Below are positions 29,548-39,966 of a stretch of 64,000 bases of DNA, one piece after another. Both the position numbers and the translations under genes were made by a program. Source of the DNA: Polyangiaceae bacterium (GTDB lineage Bacteria; Myxococcota_A; Polyangia; Polyangiales; Polyangiaceae); NCBI GenBank assembly GCA_019637265.1, contig JAHBVY010000001.1:1364001-1428000 (forward strand), in the 5' to 3' direction. Position 1 is the stretch's first letter. Each line of letters begins with the position of its first letter. Under the pieces are notes generated by a model that worked only from the letters and a program-made list of their open reading frames with translations, was not told the DNA's origin and searched no databases.

Positions 29548-31799
29548 AGCTCAGCCCTGAGGTCGAGATCGCCTGCTCACTCGCCATCCGTGAGGCGGAG
29601 CGCCGCCGCCACGATCTCGCCACCGTGGAGCACCTGCTCTACGCGCTGCTCCACGACGATCACACCGCGAGCGTCGTGCGCCAGAGCGGCGGTGACGTGA
29701 CGCGCATCAAGCAGAGCCTGGAGCGAGTGCTCGAGCAAGAGCTCCCCGCGGTGCCCGGCGAGGGCGCCGTCGCGAGCTCACCTTCACGCGGCTTCCACCG
29801 CGTGCTCCACCGCGCGGCGATCCACGTGGAGAGCAGCGGTAAGGAGGAGCTCAAGGGCTTCAACCTCTTGATCGCCATCTTCAGCGAGCAGGACACCCTC
29901 GCGGCGCAGGTGCTCGAGGAGCACGGCGTCACCCGCTACGACGTGGTGAACTTCGTCTCCCACGGCGTCAGCCGCGGCGCGGACGAAGACGACGATGACG
30001 TCGCCCACGCGGGCGACGGAGGCCCCGGCGAGCAGGCGCCCGGCCGCGCCCTGGATAAATACGCAGTCAACCTGACTGAGAAGGCGCGCGAGGGAGACGT
30101 CGAGCCGCTGATCGGGCGCGAGAAAGAGATCCGGCGCGCGGTTCAGGTGCTCGCGCGGCGACGCAAGAACAACCCCCTGTTCGTCGGCGACGCGGGGGTG
30201 GGCAAGACGGCCCTGGTGGAGGGCCTCGCCGCGCGCATGGCGGCTGACGATCTGCCGGAGCCGCTGCGCGGCTCCAGCGTGTGGGCGCTCGACATGGGCG
30301 CGCTGCTCGCCGGCACCAAGTTCCGCGGCGACTTCGAGGAGCGGATCAAGGCGGTGCTGAAGGAGCTCGGCGCGATCAAGGACGCCATTTTGTTCGTGGA
30401 CGAGCTCCACACCGTGGTCGGCGCGGGGGCCACCAGCGGCGGCACCATCGACGCCTCCAACCTGCTGAAGCCGGCGCTCTCGAGCGGCAAGCTGCGCTGC
30501 ATCGGCGCCACCACCTTTGAAGAGTACCGCTCTCACCTCGAGCGCGACCGCGCGCTGGCCCGGCGCTTCCAGAAGATCGAGGTGCTGGAGCCGAGCGAGG
30601 CGGAGACGGTGCAAATCCTGAAGGGGCTCCAGCCCCGGTATGAGGAGTTCCACCAGGTCAGCTACGAGGAAGAGGCGCTCATCGCCGCCGCGCGGCTGGC
30701 GCAGCGGCACCTCCACGACCGCAAGTTGCCGGACAAGGCGATCGACTTGATGGATGAGGCGGGCGCCGACGCCAAGCTCGAGGAGGGCGCGGGCGCGGTG
30801 GTCAACGTCGCGCGGATCGAAGAGGTCGTCGCGCGCATGGCGCAGATCCCACCGCGCCAGGTGTCGGCCAATGATCGCAGCGCGCTGAAAGACCTGGAGG
30901 CGGAGCTGGGCCGCGCGGTGTTCGGGCAGGAGCGCGCGCTGCGCGAGGTCGCCACCGCGATCAAGCTGGCGCGCGCCGGGCTCAGGCCACCGAACAAGCC
31001 GATCGGCTCCTACCTCTTCACCGGCCCAACCGGCGTGGGCAAGACGGAGGTGGCGAAGACGCTGGCGCGCGTCATGGGGATCGAGCTCATCCGCTTCGAC
31101 ATGAGCGAGTACATGGAGCGCCACACCGTGAGCCGCCTGATCGGCGCGCCGCCTGGCTACGTGGGCTACGATCGGGGCGGCCTCCTGACGGAAGCGATCG
31201 CCAAGACGCCGCACGCGGTGCTCTTGCTCGATGAGATCGAGAAGGCGCACCCCGACGTGTTCAACGTGCTCTTGCAGGTGATGGACAATGGGCGCTTGAC
31301 TGACAATAACGGCAAGCAGTCCGACTTCAGCAACGTCATCTTGATCATGACGAGCAACGTCGGCGCGGCGGATTTGGCGCGGCGCAAGCTGGGCTTCGGT
31401 CAGGCGGAGACGCGCGGCGACGGCGATCACGCGTTCAAGAACACCTTCAGCCCTGAGTTCCGGAACCGCCTGGACGCGCGCATCGCCTTCGATCCCTTGA
31501 GCCCGGAGGTGATGGGCCACATCGTGGACAAGTTCGTGCTCGAGCTGAAGGAGCAGCTCGGCGAGCGCGCGGTGACGCTCTCCCTCACCGCGGCGGCCAG
31601 GGACTACTTCGCGGAGAAGGGCTACGATCGCGACTTCGGCGCTCGCCCGCTCGGCCGCGTGCTCCAGGACGAGATCAAGTCGCGCCTCGGCGACGAGCTG
31701 CTGTTCGGTGAGCTCGCGGAGGGCGGCCACGTGGAGGTGGACGTCGAAGGGGGTGAGGTGAAGCTCCGCTTCACGCGCGCAGCGGCCGAAGGCAGCTGA
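29544..31799 (+). CDS. clpA: ATP-dependent Clp protease ATP-binding subunit ClpA
   Basis: 751 aa, usual length. N-domain (1-145), two AAA+ modules with Walker A GDAGVGKT and GPTGVGKT, Walker B FVDELH and [12 protein letters not shown], and the C-terminal D2 small domain. Unfolds and feeds substrates to ClpP; no clpP is in the window. The ATGA overlap with clpS gives a clpS-clpA operon. Confidence 0.97.
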   Translation: MKLSPEVEIACSLAIREAERRRHDLATVEHLLYALLHDDHTASVVRQSGGDVTRIKQSLERVLEQELPAVPGEGAVASSPSRGFHRVLHRAAIHVESSGKEELKGFNLLIAIFSEQDTLAAQVLEEHGVTRYDVVNFVSHGVSRGADEDDDDVAHAGDGGPGEQAPGRALDKYAVNLTEKAREGDVEPLIGREKEIRRAVQVLARRRKNNPLFVGDAGVGKTALVEGLAARMAADDLPEPLRGSSVWALDMGALLAGTKFRGDFEERIKAVLKELGAIKDAILFVDELHTVVGAGATSGGTIDASNLLKPALSSGKLRCIGATTFEEYRSHLERDRALARRFQKIEVLEPSEAETVQILKGLQPRYEEFHQVSYEEEALIAAARLAQRHLHDRKLPDKAIDLMDEAGADAKLEEGAGAVVNVARIEEVVARMAQIPPRQVSANDRSALKDLEAELGRAVFGQERALREVATAIKLARAGLRPPNKPIGSYLFTGPTGVGKTEVAKTLARVMGIELIRFDMSEYMERHTVSRLIGAPPGYVGYDRGGLLTEAIAKTPHAVLLLDEIEKAHPDVFNVLLQVMDNGRLTDNNGKQSDFSNVILIMTSNVGAADLARRKLGFGQAETRGDGDHAFKNTFSPEFRNRLDARIAFDPLSPEVMGHIVDKFVLELKEQLGERAVTLSLTAAARDYFAEKGYDRDFGARPLGRVLQDEIKSRLGDELLFGELAEGGHVEVDVEGGEVKLRFTRAAAEGS

Positions 31800-31800
31800 G

Positions 31801-31950
31801 TCATCCGTAGAGCTGACCGCGGATCGTACGCTGAACCTGGCGTGCGAGATCGTCGGCAGGGCTGACTGAGCAACCCCGCGTGACGCCAGGGTTCATCCGT
31901 GGAGCTGACCAAGCCCCGAGTGGCGCGGGTCGCCTGTCGAGCTGACGTGA
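31801..31950. repeat. GAGCTGAC-containing repeats between clpA and ccr
   Basis: TCATCCGTAGAGCTGACC (31801-31818) recurs as TCATCCGTGGAGCTGACC about 90 bp later, and a third GAGCTGACG follows near 31938. GGGCTGACTGAGC lies between. Convergent junction. Confidence 0.7.
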
Positions 31951-31955
31951 GCGGC

Positions 31956-33212
31956 TCAGCCGCGCGCCTCGGCCAGGCTATGGAGGCCGGGCCGCTTGGC
32001 GTTCACCAGGATGCTCATGTTGCCGTTCGGGTGCTTGTTGTCGCGCATCAACTGGTGACTCTCACCGGTCTCGCTGAACTCGAACACGCGCGACAGGCAC
32101 GGATCCACCTTGCCCTGGATGACCAGGTCGTTGACGCCCGCCGACTGCGCGTCGTTGGCGAAGTGGGAGCCCTGGAGCCGCTTCTGCCGCATCCAGTGGT
32201 AACGCAGGTCGAGCGTCGCGTTGTAGCCGGTGGTGCCCGCGCAGATCACCACCATGCCGCCGGTGTCGCACACGAAGATGGAAGTGGGGAGCGTGGACTC
32301 CCCGGGGTGCTCGAACACGATCGTCGGGTTCCGGCGCTCCCCGAGCGCCTCCCAGAACGCCTTGCCAAACCCCCGAGCCCCCTTCACCCAGCGGCCGTAG
32401 GCGGCGTCGTCAGTCCAGTGCGGCAGCATGCCGAAGTGGGTGAACTGCTTGCGGTTCATCACCCCCACGGCGCCGAGCTGCTTGCAGTAGTCCGCCTTGC
32501 TGTCGTCACTCACCACCGCGACGGCGCGGCCTCCGGCGGCCGCCACGATCTGGATGGCCATGGAGCCGAGCCCACCGGCGCCGCCCCAGATCAGCACCGG
32601 GTCGCCGCCCGTGACCTCGTTGCCAGGCCAGCCGTGGAGCATGCGGTAGGCGGTGGCGCCCACCAGCATGTAAGCCGCGGCCGCCTCCCAGGTGAGCTGC
32701 GGCGGTTTCGGTAGGCACTGGTGATCTTGCACCTTGGTGAACTGGGCGAAGCTCCCCCAGTTGGTCTCGTAGCCCCAGATGCGCTGGCTCGGGGCGAGCA
32801 TCGGATCTTTCCCCGCGAGCACGTGGGGATCCTGCGGGTCCCACACCCCGCAGTGGACCACCACCTCGTCCCCCACCTGGACGCTCGTGACCTCCGAGCC
32901 CACCGCCCACACCACCCCGCTCGCGTCCGAGCCGCCGATGTGAAACTCCTCGGTTTCGCCAGCCTTCTGACGCGCCGCGATCACGTCCACCGGCACGCCG
33001 AGCGCGGCCCACACGTTGTTGTAGTTCACGCCCGCCGCCATCACGTAGACCAGCACGTCACGCGGCCCCAGGGTTGGCAGCGGCAGCTCTTCGAGCTGGA
33101 ACGCGTCGCGGGGCTCACCGTAGCGCTCCTTGCGGATGACCTGCGCGAGCATGCGCTCGGGCAGCACGCCAAGCTCTGGGATCTCACCGAGGTCGTAAAC
33201 GGGCTTCGCCAT
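31956..33212 (-). CDS. ccr: Crotonyl-CoA carboxylase/reductase
   Basis: 418 aa medium-chain dehydrogenase that reduces crotonyl-CoA with NADPH while fixing CO2 to give ethylmalonyl-CoA, the signature step of the ethylmalonyl-CoA pathway. Hallmarks: [12 protein letters not shown] (CO2-pocket Asn), [16 protein letters not shown] (Tyr/Glu pair), [17 protein letters not shown] loop, [10 protein letters not shown] and GSHFANDAQ (CO2-pocket His). These separate it from plain quinone reductases. Divergent from mcd with 73 bp between; convergent with clpA. Confidence 0.94.
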   Translation of the reverse strand: MAKPVYDLGEIPELGVLPERMLAQVIRKERYGEPRDAFQLEELPLPTLGPRDVLVYVMAAGVNYNNVWAALGVPVDVIAARQKAGETEEFHIGGSDASGVVWAVGSEVTSVQVGDEVVVHCGVWDPQDPHVLAGKDPMLAPSQRIWGYETNWGSFAQFTKVQDHQCLPKPPQLTWEAAAAYMLVGATAYRMLHGWPGNEVTGGDPVLIWGGAGGLGSMAIQIVAAAGGRAVAVVSDDSKADYCKQLGAVGVMNRKQFTHFGMLPHWTDDAAYGRWVKGARGFGKAFWEALGERRNPTIVFEHPGESTLPTSIFVCDTGGMVVICAGTTGYNATLDLRYHWMRQKRLQGSHFANDAQSAGVNDLVIQGKVDPCLSRVFEFSETGESHQLMRDNKHPNGNMSILVNAKRPGLHSLAEARG

Positions 33213-33285
33213 CGGGCGCGGAGCCTATGACACGATGCGCCAAAATGCGAGGCGGCTGGCCCGTGCGTCGTGCTAAGGCCGCGCC

Positions 33286-34953
33286 ATGAGCACCCCGTCC
33301 GTCGACATCGCCGCTGAGCTCCAGCCCGCCCTCACCGCGCTCGAGGCGCTGTACGGTCAGGCGCTGAGCCACGTGCGTCAGCTCGTCACCCAAGGGGGGC
33401 GCGTGTCGTCGCGGCTCCTGAACCAGCACCAACTGGCGGCGCATGGGCTGGCGTACCTCGCCACGGAGCTCGAGGCGGCGCGCCAGGTGACGCGCTGGGC
33501 TGCGTCGGTGAGCGAGCAGAGGCCGGCGGACCTGGAGCGGCGCATCGCGGGCGCCTACGTGGGCGAGCTGTGTCGTCAGCTGGGGGGCGGCGTGGAGCTC
33601 GGGCCGTGTGAGTCAGTCTCATTGACGGAGCTCGGTGTCAGCCCGGCGCTCCGCGCGGAGACGCTCGACGCGCCTTCGGTGCGCGCGGTGAGCGAGCGCT
33701 ACGCCTCGGGCGAGGCGCTGTGTGAGCTGGCCGCGGCGGCTCAGAGCGCGCACAGCTTTGGGGACCCGGCGCTCGGCGACGAGACGCTCGTCGCCATTCA
33801 GGCCGAGTTTCGTCGCTTCACCCAGCAGGAGGTGGAGCCCATCGCGCAGCACATCCACCGCAGCGACGTGCTGATCCCGCTCGAGCTGATCGAGAAGATG
33901 GCCGAGCTCGGGGTGTTCGGCCTCACCATCCCAGAGCAGTACGGCGGGCAGGGCCTCGACAAAGTAGCGATGTGCGTGGTGACGGAGGAGCTCAGCCGCG
34001 GCTACATCGGCGCCGGCTCGCTCGGCACCCGCGCGGAGATCGCCGCCGAGCTGATCCTCGGCGGCGGCACGGAGGAGCAGAAGCAGCGCTGGCTGCCGCG
34101 GCTCGCGAGCGGCGAGGTGCTCCCCACCGCGGTGTTCACCGAGCCGAACCACGGCTCGGACCTCGCCCACTTGAAGACGCGCGCCGAGCGCGCCACCGAC
34201 GGCAGCTACCGCGTCACCGGCGCCAAGACCTGGATCACCCACGCGACGCGCGCCGACTTGATGACGCTCTTGGTGCGCACCAGCGCCGACGACGATGGGT
34301 ACGGTGGGCTGTCCATGTTGCTGGCGACCAAGACGCGCGGCAGCGAGACGGCGCCGGAGACGGAGGGCTTCCCCGACGCTGGCATCACCGGCACCGAGAT
34401 CAAGGTGCTCGGCTACCGCGGGATGAAGGAGTTCGAGATCGGCTTCGATCAGTTCCCGGTGGAGCAGAGCGCCTTGCTCGGCGGCGTGGAGGGCCAGGGC
34501 TTCAAGCAGCTGATGGTCACCTTCGAGAGCGCTCGGATCCAGACGGCGGCTCGCGGGGTCGGGGTGGCCCAGGCGGCGCTCGATCAGGCGCTCAAGTACG
34601 CCGAGGAGCGCGTCCAGTTCGGCGCGCCGATCTTCGAGTTTCCACGTGTAAAAAGGAAGATCGGCCGCATGATCGCGCGGGTGATGGCCAGCCGTCAGCT
34701 GTGCTTCTTCGCCGCCCGCACCAAGGACCGTGGCCAACGCTGCGACCTCGAGGCGGGCATGGCCAAGCTCGCGGGGACGCGCGCCGCCTGGGAGGCGGCG
34801 GACGCCTGCGTGCAGATCCACGGCGGCAACGGCTACGCCGAAGAGTACGTCGCCTCGCGGCTCCTGGTCGACGCGCGGGTGCTCTCCATCTTCGAGGGCG
34901 CCAACGAGATCCAGGCGCACGTGATCGCGCGCCGGCTCCTCGAGCAAGACTGA
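33286..34953 (+). CDS. mcd: (2S)-Methylsuccinyl-CoA dehydrogenase (acyl-CoA dehydrogenase family)
   Basis: 555 aa flavoprotein, longer than ordinary acyl-CoA dehydrogenases because of an N-terminal extension of about 150 residues, as in the Mcd of the ethylmalonyl-CoA pathway. The core has FGLTIPEQYGGQGLDK, FTEPNHGSDLAHLKT, ITHATRADLMTLLVRT and, at the end, HGGNGYAEEYVASRLL with the region of the catalytic Glu. Oxidises methylsuccinyl-CoA to mesaconyl-CoA. The position next to ccr decides the specificity call. The region between its end and the next gene carries GTCAG-GTTTG-CTGAC. Confidence 0.9.
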   Translation: MSTPSVDIAAELQPALTALEALYGQALSHVRQLVTQGGRVSSRLLNQHQLAAHGLAYLATELEAARQVTRWAASVSEQRPADLERRIAGAYVGELCRQLGGGVELGPCESVSLTELGVSPALRAETLDAPSVRAVSERYASGEALCELAAAAQSAHSFGDPALGDETLVAIQAEFRRFTQQEVEPIAQHIHRSDVLIPLELIEKMAELGVFGLTIPEQYGGQGLDKVAMCVVTEELSRGYIGAGSLGTRAEIAAELILGGGTEEQKQRWLPRLASGEVLPTAVFTEPNHGSDLAHLKTRAERATDGSYRVTGAKTWITHATRADLMTLLVRTSADDDGYGGLSMLLATKTRGSETAPETEGFPDAGITGTEIKVLGYRGMKEFEIGFDQFPVEQSALLGGVEGQGFKQLMVTFESARIQTAARGVGVAQAALDQALKYAEERVQFGAPIFEFPRVKRKIGRMIARVMASRQLCFFAARTKDRGQRCDLEAGMAKLAGTRAAWEAADACVQIHGGNGYAEEYVASRLLVDARVLSIFEGANEIQAHVIARRLLEQD

Positions 34954-35056
34954 AGGCTCGCGGCTCAGCTCGCCGAAGGGTCGGCGCGGCTAGCCAGCCC
35001 CGCGTCAGCGAGGTGCGGGCGCGGTCAGGTTTGCTGACGTAGCGCCAGGCGGAGGC

Positions 35057-36214
35057 TCAGTTCGCGCCGGCGTCGCCGTTCGTTGTGCTGTCTTTTGCGG
35101 CGGCGCCGGCATCGGGCGCGCCGTCACCTGCGTCGCTAGCTGGTGCGCCAGCATCGGGCACGTCGGCCCCAGCCGAGCCGCGCCCCAGGTGCTCCTTCAC
35201 CGCCAGCGCCAGGCTACAGCTGTTGGCCTGCCGCTGCTGGGCCGCGACGTTCTGCGGATCGGTCACCACCCGCGCGCCCACCGGCACGAACGCTCCGGAG
35301 GCCTGCGCGCGCAGGAAGACCACGCGCTCACGCTGCTTCAGGTCCCACACGCCCACCCGCGCCGGGTGAGCCGCGCGCTGCACCCGCTCCTCCTCCGACT
35401 CCTGGCGCTCCCCCGGGGCGGCCTCGAGCGCCGCTGGCAAGCCACCCGGTGGATCTTCATCCAGCACGATCGTCACGTAGCGCGCGCGCTCCAGCACCTC
35501 CGCCGCGATCGGCACGTCCCCACGGATGGTCCGATCGAGGTCGAGGTCGTAGACCCGCAGCCCGAAATCCGAGCTCACCTGGTTCACCTCGTCGCTCCAC
35601 TCATTCGAGAGCACGCGCATCGCGCGGAAGGTGAGGCGCAGGTTGTACGGCTGCACTGGCTTCAAGCAGCGATCCCACTCACTGCAGATCAAGCCAGGCT
35701 CACAGTCCACCTGCTCCTTGCAGGCGGGCGCGTCGGCCACCAGGGGCCTGCTCTGCTCGAAGAAGCAGGCGGTGAAGCCGTCGTGCAGCGACCTGGCCGC
35801 CGCTCGCCTCAGCGTCTCCCTCGAGCGCGCGTGCTCGCTGCGCAGCCGCAAGTACACGCCCGGCTCGCGCTGCACGTCCGTGAGCTTCACGCGCGGCGCC
35901 ATGTCCCCCGGCCACGGCTCCGCCGCCAGCTCCGCGGTCCAACCCTCCACCCGATCCCGAAGCGGGATGAGCTCCGCGAGCGCCGTCTGCCCGAGCGCGC
36001 GCTGCTTCGCCAGCGTGGCGCTCTTGCCGCTGGCCAGCTTGCTCTCGCTGACCCACCAGTAGATCCCGGAGAAGGCGGCGAACACCACCACCGTCCAGAG
36101 CCAGAACTGCGGCGAGGTGGCGGGCACCTTGGTGCGCCCGAGCACCAGCTGTCGATGCCGGCTTGCCCGCGCTTGGTTCAGGGTGGGGAGACCACGTTCC
36201 TTGCGTTCCTTCAC
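35057..36214 (-). CDS. Single-pass membrane protein next to TolQRR cluster
   Basis: 385 aa, unrecognised. A basic N-terminus (cytoplasmic, 1-34), one transmembrane helix (FWLWTVVVFAAFSGIYWW, about 36-54), then a large presumably periplasmic part with helical segments and a Cys-rich EGF-like bit (CKEQVDCEPGLICSEWDRC, about 165-185), ending in an Asp/Ala/Gly-rich tail. A terminator lies between it and the exbD upstream on the same strand, so it is likely a separate transcript, though it may still act with the motor. Confidence 0.75.
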   Translation of the reverse strand: MKERKERGLPTLNQARASRHRQLVLGRTKVPATSPQFWLWTVVVFAAFSGIYWWVSESKLASGKSATLAKQRALGQTALAELIPLRDRVEGWTAELAAEPWPGDMAPRVKLTDVQREPGVYLRLRSEHARSRETLRRAAARSLHDGFTACFFEQSRPLVADAPACKEQVDCEPGLICSEWDRCLKPVQPYNLRLTFRAMRVLSNEWSDEVNQVSSDFGLRVYDLDLDRTIRGDVPIAAEVLERARYVTIVLDEDPPGGLPAALEAAPGERQESEEERVQRAAHPARVGVWDLKQRERVVFLRAQASGAFVPVGARVVTDPQNVAAQQRQANSCSLALAVKEHLGRGSAGADVPDAGAPASDAGDGAPDAGAAAKDSTTNGDAGAN

Positions 36215-36236
36215 CGACGCACCTCGAAGCCCATCT

Positions 36237-36290
36237 GCCCGCTCACACTGCCCTGCCCGCTCACATTGCCCCGCCCGCCCACACTGCCCT
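36237..36290. repeat. 18-bp tandem repeat, three units
   Basis: Three units starting GCCCGC and ending TGCCC plus one base, with one to three differences each, in the leader of the 385-aa gene just before the terminator of the exbD gene upstream. Confidence 0.75.
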
Positions 36291-36318
36291 GCTCACCCCG
36301 CCCTGACCAGCCTGCCCG

Positions 36319-36351
36319 CAAAAGAAACGCCCACCTCGTATGGGGTGGGCG
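36319..36351 (-). terminator. Intrinsic terminator after exbB-exbD-exbD cluster 1
   Basis: On the minus strand CGCCCACC, an 7-8-nt loop and GGTGGGCG, followed by TTTCTTTT. It ends the exbB-exbD-exbD transcript. Confidence 0.85.
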
Positions 36352-36406
36352 CTCGTCCTCCATCGCGATGCTCACCGCGCCGCGACAGAGTGCTCTAGGC
36401 GGGCTA

Positions 36407-36991
36407 CTACTTGCCCTCTTCCTCTCCCAGGCGCCCCACCATGAAGCTCACGTTGGGGTACCCCGCGAGCGCGGCGGTCTGGAACACGCTCTTCACCACC
36501 AGCGCGGGGACCTCCTTGGACACCTGAAGGATCACGACGCCGGGGAACGGCTTATCTGGCTTCAGCGTGCGCCAGAGCTCGCGCTTGGCCTTGAGCATCT
36601 GGAACAGCTCATCGATGCGCTGGATGCGCTTCTCGTGGGCGTCCTCGATCTGCCGCGTGTTACCCGCCGGCACCCCATCCACCAAGATCTGCGTGCCGGT
36701 GACGGCGACCATCGGCGCCTCCACCATGTCGATCACGTTCTCTGCGTTCGGCAGCTTCACGTTCTTGTCGAGGGGCAGCTCGCCCGTCGCGGAGAAGCTC
36801 GCCAGGAGGAAGAGCACGATGCAGAGCAAGAAGTCGATGAACGGGATGAGCGGGACCTCTTGGTTCAATGACCGACCGCCACCGCCCACCACCTTCTTGC
36901 GGACGAAGCCGAGCTTGATGTGGTGGAGCAGCCGCCGACCAGGAACGGCAATGGGCTGATGAAACCGTGAAAGGGGCTTGTCGCCAGACAT
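36407..36991 (-). CDS. ExbD/TolR-family protein (cluster 1, second)
   Basis: 194 aa. The single transmembrane helix carries the proton-carrying Asp in VPLIPFIDFLLCIVLFLLASF (position about 48), with an N-terminal cytoplasmic segment that is longer than in the others (basic, 1-40), and a periplasmic domain. Stop of the upstream exbD is 6 bp before this start, whose Shine-Dalgarno GAGG overlaps that stop, so translation is coupled. Part of a one-TolQ/two-TolR set, as in AglRQS. Confidence 0.9.
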   Translation of the reverse strand: MSGDKPLSRFHQPIAVPGRRLLHHIKLGFVRKKVVGGGGRSLNQEVPLIPFIDFLLCIVLFLLASFSATGELPLDKNVKLPNAENVIDMVEAPMVAVTGTQILVDGVPAGNTRQIEDAHEKRIQRIDELFQMLKAKRELWRTLKPDKPFPGVVILQVSKEVPALVVKSVFQTAALAGYPNVSFMVGRLGEEEGK

Positions 36992-36997
36992 GGTGCC

Positions 36998-37555
36998 TCA
37001 GTTCATCGAGAAGCTGACGTTGAAGGCAGGGACCAGCTCAGTGGTGTTGCCCATCGTCATCTCCCGCTTGGGGGTGTAGATTGCGTCAATCACCGCGATC
37101 ACATCGGCGAATGGCGTGCTGTTGTCCGTGCTGAGCACGGCCTGATCCAGCTTCGGATCGGTCTTGTTGCGGTGGGTGCCATTGGCCTCCCACTCCGACT
37201 TGATCTTCGCGGCGAGGTCTGGATAGCGGTAGTCGTTTCCGACGTTCACCTTCTTGCGCTCCACGTCGATGGTGTTGATCACCGTCGACCCCTCTTTCCA
37301 GATGAGCTGGAACTTGCGATCACCGCGCGCCTCGACGTGCAGCGTCTTCGGCTTCTCCTGCTTCTCCAGCGGCTCATCCTGCGGTGGGCCGGGGACCTGA
37401 GCGTTCGCGTTGATGCGCGCCATCTGGCTCCACACCGCGGTCACGAGCAGGAACATCACCAAGCACAGCAAGAAGTCGATAAACGGAATCAGTGGGACTT
37501 CCTGGTTCAAGGCCCGCTTGCCGCCATGCCCTCCCCCAGTGTCGATACCAGCCAT
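36998..37555 (-). CDS. ExbD/TolR-family protein (cluster 1, first)
   Basis: 185 aa. Almost the same helix start as its neighbour (NQEVPLIPFIDFLLCLVMFLL) with the conserved Asp, which suggests the two arose by duplication; the periplasmic part differs. GGAGGT at ideal spacing before the ATG. 146 bp after the exbB. Confidence 0.9.
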   Translation of the reverse strand: MAGIDTGGGHGGKRALNQEVPLIPFIDFLLCLVMFLLVTAVWSQMARINANAQVPGPPQDEPLEKQEKPKTLHVEARGDRKFQLIWKEGSTVINTIDVERKKVNVGNDYRYPDLAAKIKSEWEANGTHRNKTDPKLDQAVLSTDNSTPFADVIAVIDAIYTPKREMTMGNTTELVPAFNVSFSMN

Positions 37556-37701
37556 CTGACTACCTCCGGAACCCTAATCCTAACGTGATGAGCCTCACGC
37601 CGAGGCCATCACCATCACCACCCGCAGCGCCGCGCTGCGAGGGTGGGCCGCCTTGGTGAGCTCCAAACGCGGCCCTCTAAACTCACGTCGTGAGGGACGC
37701 C

Positions 37702-38364
37702 TCACTCCGCGGCGGCTTCGATGCCCTGCAGGTTGACCTTCTGACGGTTCGCCACCACCAGGTTCAGCACGTGGACCGACGCCTCGTTGATGTCGTCCTC
37801 GAGCCCCTGGGTCTTGCCGTTCAAGAAGGCGAAGCCCATCAGCGCCACGATGGCGGCGAGCAGCCCGAACGCGGTGCAGTTCATCGCCTCCGAGATACCG
37901 TGGGCGAGCAGCGCCGCCTTGGTGCTCGGGTCGACGTTCTCACCACCGACCGCGCTGAACGCCTTGATCAGACCGACGATGGTGCCGAACAGACCACAAA
38001 GCATCGCGAGGTTGGAGAACAGGCCGAGGTAGCCCGTCCGCTTGTTGATGCGGGGCATCTCGCGCAGCGCCGCCTCATCCATCGCCGCCTGGACCTCTTC
38101 ATCAGGGCGGTTGACCTTCACCAGGCCCGCCTGGACGATGCGCGCGAGGGGCGCGTTCTCCGCGGAGCACATCTTGACGGCCTTGGCCACGTCACCCGCG
38201 AGGATGCACTTCTGCATGGTCGCCAGGAACACGTCCTTGTTGACCGTCGCGCTCACCAGGTAAACCGTGCGCTCTGCGATGACCGCGATCGCGCAGATCA
38301 ACCAGAACAGGATGAGGTACATCGCCCATCCGCCCGCTTCAAAGTGATGCCATACTGAAGACAT
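37702..38364 (-). CDS. ExbB/TolQ/MotA-family proton channel (cluster 1)
   Basis: 220 aa with three transmembrane helices: N-terminal MYLILFWLICAIAVIAERTVYLV, then LGLFSNLAMLCGLFGTIVGLI and the last one around ALMGFAFL (given in part). The channel helix motif GLFGTIVGLIKAF and the later AMNCTAFGLLAA match the TolQ/ExbB family, including the Thr that faces the TolR Asp. AGGAG and AAGG lie before the ATG. It powers the two ExbD partners. Confidence 0.93.
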   Translation of the reverse strand: MSSVWHHFEAGGWAMYLILFWLICAIAVIAERTVYLVSATVNKDVFLATMQKCILAGDVAKAVKMCSAENAPLARIVQAGLVKVNRPDEEVQAAMDEAALREMPRINKRTGYLGLFSNLAMLCGLFGTIVGLIKAFSAVGGENVDPSTKAALLAHGISEAMNCTAFGLLAAIVALMGFAFLNGKTQGLEDDINEASVHVLNLVVANRQKVNLQGIEAAAE

Positions 38365-39273
38365 TGCCTTACCTTCTCCTGATTCGCTCTGCCCTCGCCA
38401 GGCCAGCTGTCTGATTGGAGCACCTGTTGCTCGCCGAGTGACCGGTTGCTTGCCTACTCACGCGGGCCCCCCGCTTTCCGAACGGAGAGCCGACGGGGCC
38501 TCCTCCGTGGAACGAAAGGAGCAGGCCGTCGTGAAACCGCAAAAAACAGGCCTTTGGAACGACAAACAACAACAGGTATCCGGCGTTGACCTACCCATCA
38601 GGGGTGGGCCGTTACCGCTTCATCATGCTGAAGCCGACCCAGGCCAGTCAAGGACCATTGGGTGCCCGCCGCGTCTTAGAGTATCGATAAAAAGTTCCGA
38701 TATTCCTATAGTTAGCGCCGATCGGGACCGGCCCGCAGGCTGGCGCGCAGGCGCGGGCGACGGGCTCCTGGTGGGCGATCGAGCTGGGTGTTTGGGGGTT
38801 GGACAGCTCTGAGCCGCGGGGGCCTCGCTTGGGAGGGACACCTGGGGGACGGAGCCATGACGGCGCCGCTCGGTCAGCTGCCAAACCCCCTCCCCCCGAT
38901 CCGGTGACGTCACGAAGGCCGTGTCGGACAAACGGCCGATGCCTGACGGGGACACGACGGGGACACGATGAGCGCACGACCGCCACGACCTCACCGCGAC
39001 GCGTCGCCGCGACCGCACACGTCGCGAGGGGTCCATCGCCGCGTGTCAAGCGTGGCGTGTCAACGCGAGCAGGTGGAGGTGGTCCGCCTGGTGGCAAACT
39101 GATCGCCGCTCTAGCTGGGTGCTTGCGCGGCGATTCGTGGCGCGGCTATAGTCGCTCGCGCCTCACCCGGGGCAAGGTACAGCGCCCTTCGCGGGCTGAC
39201 CAAGCAGTCGGCAGACCAGCGCCTGCTCAGTGAGCTCAGAGACGGCGGAAACCAGAGAGAGGGAACCAGCGGA
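38365..39273. other. 909-bp intergenic region between two divergent motor clusters
   Basis: No gene supported. It holds an AT-rich patch (about 38690-38722), two G5 motifs in opposite orientation (TTTGGGGGTTGG near 38791 and CCAAACCCCC near 38879), an 11-bp tandem GACGGGGACAC twice (38945-38966), and a promoter-like element at 39123-39152. Codon bias is absent in all frames I could judge. Confidence 0.6.
39123..39152 (+). promoter_or_regulatory. Sigma70-like promoter for exbB cluster 2
   Basis: -35 TTGCGC (39123-39128), 18-bp spacer, -10 TATAGT (39147-39152); the exbB ATG is 122 bp downstream. Confidence 0.45.
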
Positions 39274-39945
39274 ATGCAGCTCCTGCTTCTTGCATCAGAA
39301 GGATCTAGCCAGCTTCTCGAAGCCATCGAGCACAACCCGACGTTCATCGTCATGAACCTGATCTGCTCCGGCTTTGTGCTCACGATCGTCATCGAGCGGA
39401 TCCTGTTTCAAGTGACCCGCTACCGCGTCAACTCCACGGAGTTCTTCGCGCAGATCAAGAAGCTCGTCCTCGCCGGCAACATCGACCGCGCCATCAAGAA
39501 CTGCGAGGCGAAGGACTACCCCATCCTCCAGCTCGTCAAGGCCGGCCTGACCAACGCCAACAAGGACGAGGCGGAGATCGACGCGGCGCTCAGCGAGAAG
39601 CTGAGCGAGCTCAAGCCGCAAGCCGAGAAGCGCATCGGCGCGCTCTGGTCGCTCGCGAACATCGCCACGCTGATCGGGCTCTTGGGCACCGTCTCCGGTC
39701 TGATCGCCACCTTCAACGCGATCGCGGCGCCGGGCCTGTCTCAGGCCATCAAGCAGCAGAAGCTCTCGAACGGTATCGCGGAGGCCATGTACAACACCGC
39801 CCTCGGCCTCGGGATCGCGGTGTTCTGCATGATCACGCACATCATCCTGCACACGCGGGCGAAGGCCATCCAGCACGACCTGGAGTCCACCATGGAGCGG
39901 ACCTTCAACCTGCTCACGATCCAGAACCGTCGGGGCCAGCACTAG
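39274..39945 (+). CDS. ExbB/TolQ/MotA-family proton channel (cluster 2)
   Basis: 223 aa. Three helices, with LIGLLGTVSGLIATFNAIA and GIAEAMYNTALGLGIAVF as family motifs. Clearly diverged from the cluster 1 channel (for example KRIGALWSLANIATL in place of NKRTGYLGLFSNLAML), so it is not a recent copy. AGGGA lies before the ATG. First gene of exbB-exbD-exbD. Confidence 0.93.
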   Translation: MQLLLLASEGSSQLLEAIEHNPTFIVMNLICSGFVLTIVIERILFQVTRYRVNSTEFFAQIKKLVLAGNIDRAIKNCEAKDYPILQLVKAGLTNANKDEAEIDAALSEKLSELKPQAEKRIGALWSLANIATLIGLLGTVSGLIATFNAIAAPGLSQAIKQQKLSNGIAEAMYNTALGLGIAVFCMITHIILHTRAKAIQHDLESTMERTFNLLTIQNRRGQH

Positions 39946-39966
39946 CCCCCCGTGGGGTCGGCGTTT

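Noticed and set aside
29784-31730. 648-codon open frame opposite clpA
   Set aside because: Antisense shadow; similar long shadows occur opposite mcd, mreB and other GC-rich genes.
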